Assembly: GCA_031256635.1 (NCBI GenBank)
Contig: JAIRQF010000111.1
Span: 1-33,903 of the forward strand
DNA length: 33,903 nucleotides
From: Treponema sp.
GTDB taxonomy: Bacteria; Spirochaetota; Spirochaetia; Treponematales; Breznakiellaceae
Reading direction: 5' to 3'
Positions 1 through 8,875 of the stretch are shown piece by piece (positions within the stretch are counted from its first letter, which is position 1; each line of letters starts with the position of its first letter). The notes below the pieces were generated by a model that did not search any database, was not told the DNA's origin, and saw nothing but the letters and a program-made list of their open reading frames with translations. Made by a program: the position numbers and the translations under genes.

Positions 1-2
1 AA

Positions 3-80
3 TTATTGTCTAGGACGTATTATGAAACTGCGTGCCATTTAACACGCAACACTGAGGTTAGTTACGAACAAGGTATATAG
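3..80 (+). CDS. 3' end of upstream gene, probably V-type ATPase subunit A C-terminus (partial; overlaps the atpB 5' end)
   Basis: Frame 3 is open from the window edge to TAG at 78-80 (..[25 protein letters not shown]). Assigned as A subunit only from expected A-B-D-I-K gene order. Confidence 0.45.
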   Translation, partial: LLSRTYYETACHLTRNTEVSYEQGI

Positions 81-1368
81 CAAAATTGAATCAATGACCG
101 GAAGCGTTATTACCGTAAAGACGGATGGAATTCGTTACGGAGACCTTGCTGAAGTGGATACGGTATTCGGCACATCGCTTGCGGAGGTTAGCCGTCTGCA
201 GGGCGATATTGTCTCTTTACAGGTTTTCGCCGGGGGCCGCGGTATCTCTACAGGAGATACGGTGCGCTTTTTGGGACGTCCGATGCAGGTTCCTTTCTCT
301 GCAGATTTAATGGGACGCGTTTTTTCAGGATCAGGAAAGCCGCGCGATAACGGACCTGTGCTGCAGGAAAATAAAATTCCGATTGGAGGACCCTCTGTAA
401 ATCCTTCCCAGCGTATTATTCCGCGCAAAATGATCCGCACCGGTATTCCGATGATTGACCTTTTTAATACATTGGTTGTCTCTCAGAAATTACCGATATT
501 TTCGGTCTCAGGAGAACCTTATAATGAGCTGCTTGCACGTATCGCCATGCAGGCGGAAGTTGATGTAATCATCCTCGGCGGCATGGGTCTTAAATATGAC
601 GATTATCTGAATTTTAAAGACGCTCTTGAATCAGGCGGCGCTCTGTCTCGTACCGTAATGTTTGTACACACCGCAAGCGATCCGACAGTTGAATGTCTTA
701 TGATTCCCGATATGTCGCTTGCCGTTGCGGAGCAATTCGCTCTGCAGGGAAAGGACGTTCTCGTTCTACTGACCGACATGACCAACTTTGCCGACGCCAT
801 GAAGGAAATTTCGATCATACAGGAACAGGTTCCTTCAAACAGAGGTTATCCTGGCGACCTTTACAGTTAGCTCGCCAGCCGTTATGAGAAAGCGGTTGAC
901 TTTGAAACCGCAGGATCAATTACAGTCCTTGGCGTTACTACAATGCCCGGTGACGATGTAACTCACCCTGTACCGGATAATACCGGATATATTACAGAAG
1001 GCCAGTACTATTTAAAGAATGGACGTATTGAGCCGTTTGGTTCATTATCCCGTCTTAAACAACAGGTTAACGGAAAGACCCGTGAAGATCACCGCGCGCT
1101 TATGGATGGAATGATTAAGCTTTATTCGGCCTTCCGTGATACTTTGGAAAAAAAGGCAATGGGTTTTATAATGACTCCGTGGGATGAAAAACTTTTAAAA
1201 TACGGAGAACAATTTGAGAAAAGAATGATGGATCTTTCGGTTAATATTCCGCTTGAAAAAGCGCTGGATTTAGGCTGGGAAATTCTTTCAGATTGTTTTA
1301 ACCCTGAAGAAACAGGGCTGCGCACAGAGCTTATAAATAAATTCTGGCCGAAAGAGCGAATAGGTTAA
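64..1368 (+). pseudogene. atpB: V-type ATPase subunit B, interrupted by an in-frame TAG at 868-870 and with ACG where the start codon is expected
   Basis: ORFs 94-870 and 943-1368 are in the same frame. They join as ..[53 protein letters not shown].., continuous V-ATPase B sequence. The frame upstream of M94 reads [10 protein letters not shown], matching the usual B N-terminus but without ATG/GTG/TTG. Confidence 0.85.
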
Positions 1369-1370
1369 AA

Positions 1371-1973
1371 ATGGCAAAAATCAGGCTCACAAAGAACGAG
1401 CTAAAAAAACAAAAAGACTCGCTTAAAATGTATAGGCGTTATTTACCTACACTGATGTTGAAAAAGCAGCAGCTTCAGGGTGAAATCAGAATAACAGACA
1501 CGCGGCTTAGTGAACTGCAGATCGCCATTAAAAAACTGGACGAAACGTTTAAAAAATGGATCGCGGTTTTCGGAGAGACGGGAATTTTTACGAATGATAT
1601 TCTAAAGGTTGTAAATATAAAAACCGGCAGCGGGAATATCGCCGGCGTTCCGATTCCGGTTTTTGAAGGCGCGAATTTTGAAATTGCCAAGTATGATTTA
1701 ATAAAAACCCCGTTGTGGCTTGATATCGCGGTTGAGTGTATGAAGAAAGCACTGCTTCTGGAACTTGAAGTAAAAATTGTAGAAGAACAAAAAAAAAGGC
1801 TGGATAAGGAATTACGCACTACAACTCAGCGGGTAAACCTTTTTGAAAAAATTAAGATCCCAGAAACAAGAAATGTAATCAAAAAAATTCAGGTTTATCT
1901 CGGTGATCAGCAGACAGCTTCTGTTGTACGGGGCAAGATAGCAAAAAGCGCTTTTGAGAAGGCGGCGAAGTAA
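1371..1973 (+). CDS. atpD: V-type ATPase subunit D
   Basis: 200-aa ORF directly after B; MAKIRLTKNELKKQKDSLKMYRRYLPTLMLKKQQLQ is typical of the V-ATPase D N-terminal coiled coil. Confidence 0.93.
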   Translation: MAKIRLTKNELKKQKDSLKMYRRYLPTLMLKKQQLQGEIRITDTRLSELQIAIKKLDETFKKWIAVFGETGIFTNDILKVVNIKTGSGNIAGVPIPVFEGANFEIAKYDLIKTPLWLDIAVECMKKALLLELEVKIVEEQKKRLDKELRTTTQRVNLFEKIKIPETRNVIKKIQVYLGDQQTASVVRGKIAKSAFEKAAK

Positions 1974-2020
1974 ATGATGATCATTACCCATATTATGTCA
2001 GATGAAAGGGGATACTTTTA

Positions 2021-4039
2021 ATGATTGTACCGATGAAGAAATTATGCCTCATGGTTCAGGATAAGTCCCGGGATGAAGCTTTAAAGAAATTACGCGATGT
2101 CGGCGTTGTTCATATAGAAGAAAGAGACGTGCCAATTGACGCGAATTCAAACGCGTTAAAATTAAAAATAAAAGTGGAAGACGCGATAGGTATTATTAGC
2201 GGCTATAAAGTGCCTAAAGCGAAAAAGAAACCTGCATCTGATGATTATGACGGACCTGACCGCCGCCAGAAACCTGTCGGTTTACGAAGAGGACGCAGAG
2301 CTTCCGATGTCTTCGGCACGGATGATGAAGCGCCTTATTCATTAGACGCGGTAATAGCCGTTGAAAGACCTTTTTTGGCGGATTTATTAATTGGCTTTTC
2401 TGAAGAGCGCAAGGAGTTCCTTGAGAAAGATTTAGTATTAAACAGAGAAATTTCCAGAATAGAAGGCTGGGGTGATTTTGAACCGTCAGTTATTAACGAT
2501 ATGATCTCATTGGGAACGCCGGTTTATTTTTACGAGTTGTCAAATGAAGCTTTTGAAAAACTGGATCAGAACGTTAAATATATAAAAGTAAACAGCGATA
2601 AATCATGTGTGCGTATAATTGTCTTCCATGAGGAGTTACCGGATATAATTCCGTTTCAACTGCCGGAAAAATCGCTTGGTTTATTATTGATGGAGATGAA
2701 AGAAAATAAAATTGCGTTGGATGCGAAAGAGGCAAAATTACAAAGTTTCGCCAATCGTCGTCCTGCTCTTGATAAAGACATGGCAAAGATTCAACAGGAC
2801 CTTGAATTTGAAACCGCATTCGCCGGAATGAATAAAATATCCGATGGTGTCGGTGAACACGAGCTTTGCTGGCTCTCAGGTTATGTTCCTGTAAATGATC
2901 TTGATAATGTAAAAAAAGCCGCAAAAGAAAATAAATGGGCGTTATCTGTAATAGATCCGGATCCTAAAGATTCTCCGCCTACGAAAATAGAAAATAACGC
3001 TCTTGTAAGAACCATCAATCCTCTGCTTTCATTTCTTGGTACCATTCCCGGATACCGGGAGTTTGATATAAGCCCTTCGTATTTATTCTTTTTCACTATT
3101 TACTTTGCGATGATACTGGGAGACGCGGGGTATGGTTTGCTATTATTCGCGGTCGCTGTTTTTATCGGATTCAGCTTGAAAATGAAAAACGGAACAGTGC
3201 CCGATATTATTAAATTAATGATGCTTCTTACTTTTTGTACCATTATTTGGGGTGCTGTTAACGGCTCATGGTTCCAGATACCATATGCGAATCTTCCGTT
3301 TTTCCTGACTGCAATAATACTTCCGCAATTTAACAGTTCGAATCCCATCGTTTATATTCCGCCTCTTCTTCAAAATATTTACAGACTGCCTGAAGTAATT
3401 ACAATGGATAAAACAATCTGGAATATACAATTCTTCTGTTTTTTTCTTGCCTTGGTTCAGTTAGTCTGGGCAAGGGGCAAGCGTATAATAAATTTGCTTC
3501 CAAAACTTTCCGCATTTGCGCAGCTTGGAACTTTGGTGATGCTGATTGGGCTTTATTTTCTAGTATTAAATATGCTGCTTGGGGTTGAATTTCCGGCGTT
3601 TGCGCTTCCTTTAATTATTACAGGAATTGCGCTTAATTTGGTCTTTGCCGAGCAAAACGGAGGCAATTTCTTTGTCAATATATTAAAGGGTTTTGGCGGT
3701 TTCTTCCAATTGTTTTTAAAAGCGGTAGGCTGTTTTGCCGATATAATCAGTTATATCCGTCTTTTTGCGGTGGGTCTTGCGGGAGCCACTATTGCGCAAA
3801 TATTTAACGAGTTGGCAATCGGCAGCGGATTCGGAAACTTTGGTATTTTGTTTATCGTAAAGATTTTTACAACGATTATAATTCTGGCGGTAGGTCATGG
3901 CCTTAACCTTGTGTTAACAGCCCTTTCTGTTCTTGTGCACGGCGTTCGCCTTAATCTATTGGAATATGCCGGTAACCATCTTGAAATGGAGTGGTCCGGT
4001 TATTTATATAGTCCTTTTGCTAATAAGCAAAAAAGATAA
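2021..4039 (+). CDS. atpI: V-type ATPase subunit I (a-type membrane subunit)
   Basis: 672-aa ORF with a soluble N-terminal half and multi-TM C-terminal half (PSYLFFFTIYFAMILGDAGYGLLLF; DIISYIRLFAVGLAGATIA). Confidence 0.93.
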   Translation: MIVPMKKLCLMVQDKSRDEALKKLRDVGVVHIEERDVPIDANSNALKLKIKVEDAIGIISGYKVPKAKKKPASDDYDGPDRRQKPVGLRRGRRASDVFGTDDEAPYSLDAVIAVERPFLADLLIGFSEERKEFLEKDLVLNREISRIEGWGDFEPSVINDMISLGTPVYFYELSNEAFEKLDQNVKYIKVNSDKSCVRIIVFHEELPDIIPFQLPEKSLGLLLMEMKENKIALDAKEAKLQSFANRRPALDKDMAKIQQDLEFETAFAGMNKISDGVGEHELCWLSGYVPVNDLDNVKKAAKENKWALSVIDPDPKDSPPTKIENNALVRTINPLLSFLGTIPGYREFDISPSYLFFFTIYFAMILGDAGYGLLLFAVAVFIGFSLKMKNGTVPDIIKLMMLLTFCTIIWGAVNGSWFQIPYANLPFFLTAIILPQFNSSNPIVYIPPLLQNIYRLPEVITMDKTIWNIQFFCFFLALVQLVWARGKRIINLLPKLSAFAQLGTLVMLIGLYFLVLNMLLGVEFPAFALPLIITGIALNLVFAEQNGGNFFVNILKGFGGFFQLFLKAVGCFADIISYIRLFAVGLAGATIAQIFNELAIGSGFGNFGILFIVKIFTTIIILAVGHGLNLVLTALSVLVHGVRLNLLEYAGNHLEMEWSGYLYSPFANKQKR

Positions 4040-4059
4040 AATGTTATAAGGAGTTACAA

Positions 4060-4491
4060 ATGGATGTAGAAGTATTAAAGCAAATAGGGATTGGCGCAAG
4101 TTTTTACCTTTCTGCTCTTGGTTCCGGGCTGGCGATGGGCGTATCAGGTCCTTCGGTTATCGGATCATGGAAAAAGTGTTATGTTCAAAACAGACCGGCC
4201 CCTTTTATTTTGGCAGTTTTTGCCGGTGCCGCTTTATCCAACTTAATTTATGGGTTTATTGTCATGGGTTCTCTTCAGGGGAGTACGCTGGGAGGTGAAG
4301 CGATTTTTGCATTGGGATTGGGCGCCGGTATTGCTATTGGAGCTGTTGCTGTAACTCAGGCAATGTGCGCAGCGAGCGCCGCAGACGCTTATGCAGAAAC
4401 CGGAAAAGGTTTTGGTAACTTCCTTATGGTAATTGGTATTGCGGAAACTGTAGCGCTCTTTGCAATGGTATTTACATTACTGAATGCTTAA
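4060..4491 (+). CDS. atpK: V-type ATPase subunit K (proteolipid/c ring)
   Basis: 143-aa Gly/Ala-rich duplicated TM hairpin protein with the ion-binding Glu in IGIAETVALFAMVF. Confidence 0.93.
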   Translation: MDVEVLKQIGIGASFYLSALGSGLAMGVSGPSVIGSWKKCYVQNRPAPFILAVFAGAALSNLIYGFIVMGSLQGSTLGGEAIFALGLGAGIAIGAVAVTQAMCAASAADAYAETGKGFGNFLMVIGIAETVALFAMVFTLLNA

Positions 4492-4509
4492 TTTAGATTT
4501 TATTGCACG

Positions 4510-4562
4510 AAGGAATAACGGAGTAAGTACATCAATTATGTATATTGATCCGGTTATTCCTT
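4510..4562 (+). terminator. Stem-loop after the V-ATPase operon
   Basis: AAGGAATAAC (4510-4519) pairs perfectly with GTTATTCCTT (4553-4562); inner TCAAT/ATTGA stem; short T-rich tail. Confidence 0.6.
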
Positions 4563-4646
4563 TGTGTAGTTTTAACTTTCGCGGTTTATAAACCAACGCA
4601 ATTTTCTACTTGTCAAAATTCTGATAAAAATTTAAAATGATTTTAA

Positions 4647-4719
4647 GGTCGAGTAGCTCAGTGGATAGAGCAGTTGCCTTCTAAGCAACTGGTCGGGAGT
4701 TCGATTCTCTCCTCGATCA
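4647..4719 (+). tRNA. tRNA-Arg(TCT)
   Basis: Cloverleaf: acceptor GGTCGAG/CTCGATC, anticodon loop CTTCTAA, T arm GGGAGTTCGATTCTCTC; CCA not encoded. Confidence 0.93.
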
Positions 4720-4754
4720 ATAACAATAATTAAATTGATATAAATTAATAATGG

Positions 4755-6074
4755 CTAGAACATTCTCAATTTTTCGTGTAATAGCTTTTTAAACTTTACG
4801 GCTGATTTGTTATTGGGTTCCAATGAAAGAGAGTTTTCGCAGTCAGAAAGCCCCTGAGGATAATCTCCCATGTGATAATATGCCTGTCCCCGCCTGAAAA
4901 GGCAAAACGGCTGGTATGGATTTAATGACAATGAAAGAGTGTAATCGTCTATTGCATTCGAGTACTGCTTAATGACAGAATGAACAACACCTCTGTAATA
5001 AGCGGCTTTATAGGACTGAGAATCAAGCTCCAGAGAAGATGTAAAATCACTAATGGCATCGCTGTACTGTGAGCAGGCGAAATACGCCATTCCCCTGTGT
5101 TTAAAAATAATGGCCCTTATCATTTCGTCAGAGCGGGAGTCTTCGCTGCTCTGTAAAAAATCCTTTATTGCGGGTTTTTTCAGATCAAGTATTTTTGTAT
5201 ACTGATTAATGGCGTCATTAAAACGATTTTGGTTATGGGCGGATAACGCATTTACAAGCAAATCATCAATGTTTGAACCCTCAGTATCAAAATCATCTTC
5301 ATAATCATCATCCATTGATGAGCTCTCAAACGAGTCTTCTTTTTTGCCGCCTGCGTTAAATTGATTTTCGATAAAAAGAAGGCCATCTATTGATTCTTCT
5401 ATTTTTTGAAAAAAACTTTCGCGTCTTTTTCCTATTTGCCTGCTGTAGTTTCTCTGATAACTTCTTATCTCCTGGAAGATAATATCCGCAAGCGAGAGAC
5501 TTGCGTTTACCGCGGCAAGTTTGCGTTTCATCGGCTCGTCAAACGGGCTGAATTCGACTTTATAGACAAGCTCATGTTCAACCTCAGCCCACGCGTCCTG
5601 TAAAATTGTGCGAATTTGTATTTCTACAGTTTTTGTTCCGGGGTATCCGTGTTTATTAAGAATGGCTTTTGGTATGGTTATCAGCAGGTGCGTGGATTCG
5701 TATCCAAATTCCTTAAATGAATAGTGTCCTTTTACATCCCGCTCAACTACATTAAAGTTAATTTTTATTAAGTCTTCTGTTGCGGCAAGATCTTCTATAA
5801 ACGGACATATGATCCTTATTCCCAAAAGATCTGTTATTTTGGGGTCTTTTACGCCGTCTCTTAAAAAGCGTATGTATTTATTAAAGTAGCTTGGAAAATT
5901 CTTTATTCTGCAGTTAACTACAGGGTTTGAATCAAGGGCAGTAAGAATATTATCAATCTGTTCCTTGATTTCATTTACAACATTATGCCTTGCTTCAGAA
6001 TACTTTTCATATTCTTCCTGAATACTGTTTTTATCGGCGAGGGAAATTAAACTGTCATTAGCATTATTTTTCAT
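4755..6074 (-). CDS. RelA/SpoT-type (p)ppGpp synthetase domain fused to C-terminal TPR repeats
   Basis: 439 aa; synthetase-like DLLGIRIICPF, GYESTHLLITIP, VEIQIRTILQDAWAEVEHELVYK; then several TPR units (AIIFKHRGMAYFACSQYSDAISDFTSSLELD..). No HD hydrolase seen. Terminates with TAG. Confidence 0.85.
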   Translation of the reverse strand: MKNNANDSLISLADKNSIQEEYEKYSEARHNVVNEIKEQIDNILTALDSNPVVNCRIKNFPSYFNKYIRFLRDGVKDPKITDLLGIRIICPFIEDLAATEDLIKINFNVVERDVKGHYSFKEFGYESTHLLITIPKAILNKHGYPGTKTVEIQIRTILQDAWAEVEHELVYKVEFSPFDEPMKRKLAAVNASLSLADIIFQEIRSYQRNYSRQIGKRRESFFQKIEESIDGLLFIENQFNAGGKKEDSFESSSMDDDYEDDFDTEGSNIDDLLVNALSAHNQNRFNDAINQYTKILDLKKPAIKDFLQSSEDSRSDEMIRAIIFKHRGMAYFACSQYSDAISDFTSSLELDSQSYKAAYYRGVVHSVIKQYSNAIDDYTLSLSLNPYQPFCLFRRGQAYYHMGDYPQGLSDCENSLSLEPNNKSAVKFKKLLHEKLRMF

Positions 6075-6084
6075 GTATTAAAAA

Positions 6085-6119
6085 AAAAGTATCTGCTATT
6101 TTTACAAGCAGATACTTTT
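6085..6119. terminator. Rho-independent terminator, possibly bidirectional
   Basis: AAAAGTATCTGCT (6085-6097) and AGCAGATACTTTT (6107-6119) form a perfect 13-bp stem with an A/T tract on each side, between flaA and the RelA/SpoT-TPR gene. Confidence 0.75.
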
Positions 6120-6156
6120 CCCGGTGCAGTTTCCGGCTGAACGCCGGAGAACTTAA

Positions 6157-7188
6157 TTATTGCTGACTGCGGCTCGGATCTCCAAACGGAGCTTCAGAAG
6201 CCTGTCTTTCGGTTTCAAGATAGCGAAGTACCTGATTCTGTCCAAATCTTTCCATTTCCCATACTTTGCGCGCTTCTTCGCGTGTCTGGATAATATTCCA
6301 TGTGGCTTCATCGTCAATGTCACGGCCGGTATCAAGAACCGCAAGGTCGTAAATAACCGATACATCTTTGAAGTATGTTACAAAGTCGCCGCCGATATCT
6401 CCGACAGCTGAAGGATTGCGTTCAACCCTGAATCCGCCGAACTTTATGAAAGGGGTATTAAACGGATAGAGAGGGACAATTCTGATATCGCGGTTTCTGA
6501 TTTCGGTAAGGTAAGCGGGGTTTCTCCATCTGAGTTCTCCCCAGCCGTCATAGCGAAGGTTACCCATGAAGATCTCTTTTTCAGTGCCTGTTCCGTCAAT
6601 CAATGATACATAAAGGCCGTGAGGGAAATTAAGGCCGTAAACGCGAACCGCTACTTCCCTGATTACACCGACATTCTTGATTACGCCGAATGCAGGGGTT
6701 CCGGGTTCCTGGGACTCAAAGCGGCTCTTGGCAGTCGCCGAATTTCCGGTGGCCTGAATTGTGCCGTCGTCGCTTACAGTCGATACTTCATAAGCGGGGA
6801 TCTCAAATGGCGGTCTTATCGTCGCTGATGAATTCCATGATTCTACAGGGAAAAGAATCCTGACGCCCATTACGGTAGTGAATTCCCTGGATGCGGCTTC
6901 TCTTGTAAAACTGAGAGTCATATTATTAACGGATCTGGCGGAGGCATTAAGAGTTACTTCCCAGTTTTCTATGGCAAGAGAGGTCATCATAAGTGACTTC
7001 TGCTGCGCCGTGAAACTACCGCCGGCTACGTGACCGTAATCCATCAGGGTATGTCGATTTTGATTGGGCGTATCGCTATTGACATTAATATCCGCCGTCA
7101 GCATTGAGAAGTCGATAAGAACACCTTCTTCGGCAAACAACGGAACCGTAAACATCGTAATTACGACCAGAATGAGCAACTTTTTCAT
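6157..7188 (-). CDS. flaA: Flagellar filament outer layer (sheath) protein FlaA
   Basis: Signal peptide MKKLLILVVITMFTVPLFAEEG, FlaA-like body (NVGVIREVAVRVYGLNFPHGLYVSLID..; FIKFGGFRVERNPSAVGDIGGDFVTYFKDVSVIYD). ATG at 7188 has an AAGGAGC SD; the ORF track start at 7209 is probably too long. Confidence 0.9.
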   Translation of the reverse strand: MKKLLILVVITMFTVPLFAEEGVLIDFSMLTADINVNSDTPNQNRHTLMDYGHVAGGSFTAQQKSLMMTSLAIENWEVTLNASARSVNNMTLSFTREAASREFTTVMGVRILFPVESWNSSATIRPPFEIPAYEVSTVSDDGTIQATGNSATAKSRFESQEPGTPAFGVIKNVGVIREVAVRVYGLNFPHGLYVSLIDGTGTEKEIFMGNLRYDGWGELRWRNPAYLTEIRNRDIRIVPLYPFNTPFIKFGGFRVERNPSAVGDIGGDFVTYFKDVSVIYDLAVLDTGRDIDDEATWNIIQTREEARKVWEMERFGQNQVLRYLETERQASEAPFGDPSRSQQ

Positions 7189-7237
7189 GTAAAGCTCCTT
7201 TAAAAACACTAATATAAAAAATTTCTAACTCTCTTTA

Positions 7238-7266
7238 ATTCTATAAAACAAATAGCGATTTGTCAA
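7238..7266 (-). promoter_or_regulatory. Sigma70-type promoter upstream of flaA
   Basis: Minus strand reads TTGACA (7266-7261), 17-nt spacer, TAGAAT (7243-7238), about 50 nt upstream of the flaA ATG. Confidence 0.75.
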
Positions 7267-7313
7267 CGACAAAACACTAAATTTTCATTTTTTGTGTTTT
7301 TTCAGTATTTTGG

Positions 7314-7820
7314 TCAATTCCAAAAAAACAATTTGGCATTTTCATGCCGGAAACCTTCGGTATATACAGCGGTGCCTTCAATAAAGAAACGTACATCGCT
7401 TACATACGAAAAATTTCTTAAAATTCCGGCATGGAAGGTACGGAAATTATCAATCGTTACCCCGCCTTCCAAAGGAGGCATTGCCGCGTCCGAAGTAAAA
7501 TTAACATACACCACCCCTTCCCGGTATAAAAGCGATATAAGTTTGGTTTCTTTCGGAAAAAGAGGAAGCAAATCCGGGGTTACAGGCCCTAAAAGAGTTT
7601 CCTCCGCGTACCGGATAATGTCGCCTTCTTTCGTTTCGGCGTGTTTCAGCATCCGGTCTTCTACAACAATTCCGCCGTCTTTTAAAGTATAAAATACAAA
7701 AGTCCGCCTTGCAAGGTCAAGGAAAAAAAAATCAAATACGACAACCGCCGCCAAAACAGCGATAAATGACAGACAAATAATCAGGGGAGTACTAAATAAT
7801 TTTTTAAAATCAGCGCTCAT
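7314..7820 (-). CDS. GerMN-domain-like membrane-anchored protein
   Basis: 168 aa with N-terminal TM and GerMN-like core (ETLLGPVTPDLLPLFPKETKLISLLYREGVVYVNFTSDA). Confidence 0.7.
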   Translation of the reverse strand: MSADFKKLFSTPLIICLSFIAVLAAVVVFDFFFLDLARRTFVFYTLKDGGIVVEDRMLKHAETKEGDIIRYAEETLLGPVTPDLLPLFPKETKLISLLYREGVVYVNFTSDAAMPPLEGGVTIDNFRTFHAGILRNFSYVSDVRFFIEGTAVYTEGFRHENAKLFFWN

Positions 7821-8875
7821 TAACGTTCAAATATACCAATAAAATCAGATATTCCATTGTATAATGAATTTGTGAACTTTTGCAAGCCTTCTTCGCTGGT
7901 CATAAGAAGCGCGTCCTGCCGGTTGGATACAAAACCCAGCTCAACAAGAACCGCAGGCATGCGGCTGTTTCTTACAACAAACCAGTCGTTTGCCTTGCGT
8001 CCCCTGGACGGCATGGCGCTGTTAAAAGCATCTGAAAAACCTTTAAGAATTGAATCGGCAAGAAGAATGCTTTCGGTAGTGAACTCTTCCTCAAGCATGG
8101 CGTTTAAAATTGCCGTAATGTCCGGTGAATAATTATGCCCTGTAGAATCAAGGAGAGTGCGGCGGTGGCCTGATGTTATATGCCACACTTCGTATCCCCT
8201 GGCGTTTGTATTAAGTGCGGAGTTTGCGTGTATCGAAATAAAGATAACAGCTTCATTCTCCTTTACAATAACCGAGTTGGCCATATCCGCGCGCTGTTCA
8301 AGGCTGATAAAAATATCAGTATCCCTTGTCATTAAAATCCGCTTGTCAGGATATGTTTGAGTAAGCCTGTCTCTTAGCGCAAGAGCAACCCGCAGGGTAA
8401 TGTCTTTTTCGTTCACCTGCGTGTTTTTACCGTTAGCTGCAATTGTTCCGACAGCACCAGGATCCCTTCCGCCGTGCCCCGGATCGATAACAATGGCGGC
8501 AATCCGGAAATGCGATTTGTCTTCATGCAGGCGGGTAAACGTGTTTTTAAGAGTAGAGACAAAATTATCCGGAAAGACCAAAATTCCGTTCCTGCTGTAA
8601 GGAAGCTGAACATTGAAAAGTTCACGGTTATTAAATAAAAGGTAGCCTGATTCGCCTTCGCGGGAAGCTACGGAAAATGAGCTGAAATGATCTCCTACAT
8701 TGAACATTCCGTCTCTGAACAGGGGATCCCAGCGGAACTGCACCTGCTGATTCGCGGATATCTGTGACAGCATGTTAATGGTTTCATCAAGGGAAAGCGC
8801 TGAGAGGGAAGAAAATGAAATGAGCGGCAATAAGAGGAGAAGAAATAAAAATTTCAAACGCCTTAACTTCTTCAT
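7820..8875 (-). CDS. N-acetylmuramoyl-L-alanine amidase (Amidase_3 family)
   Basis: Signal peptide; IVIDPGHGGRDPGAVG, FISIHANSA, VELGFVSNRQDALLM motifs. Confidence 0.92.
   Translation of the reverse strand: MKKLRRLKFLFLLLLLPLISFSSLSALSLDETINMLSQISANQQVQFRWDPLFRDGMFNVGDHFSSFSVASREGESGYLLFNNRELFNVQLPYSRNGILVFPDNFVSTLKNTFTRLHEDKSHFRIAAIVIDPGHGGRDPGAVGTIAANGKNTQVNEKDITLRVALALRDRLTQTYPDKRILMTRDTDIFISLEQRADMANSVIVKENEAVIFISIHANSALNTNARGYEVWHITSGHRRTLLDSTGHNYSPDITAILNAMLEEEFTTESILLADSILKGFSDAFNSAMPSRGRKANDWFVVRNSRMPAVLVELGFVSNRQDALLMTSEEGLQKFTNSLYNGISDFIGIFER

Noticed and set aside
135-440. Many antisense ORFs over strong genes in the track (for example 135-440, 1475-1819, 2574-2924, 9254-9586, 13000-13458, 23870-24262)
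   Set aside because: They lie opposite well-supported coding genes, have no family-like sequence or coupled RBS, and are expected from codon bias.
94-1368. Wholesale TAG to Gln recoding (genetic code 15) as the explanation for the interrupted atpB
   Set aside because: TAG is the natural terminator for at least five other genes here (4755, 10816, 28944, 30480, 31277), and no other conserved gene shows an internal TAG.
6132-6148. TCCGGC-tgaac-GCCGGA hairpin after flaA
   Set aside because: Short stem without a following T tract; the 13-bp hairpin at 6085-6119 is the better terminator.
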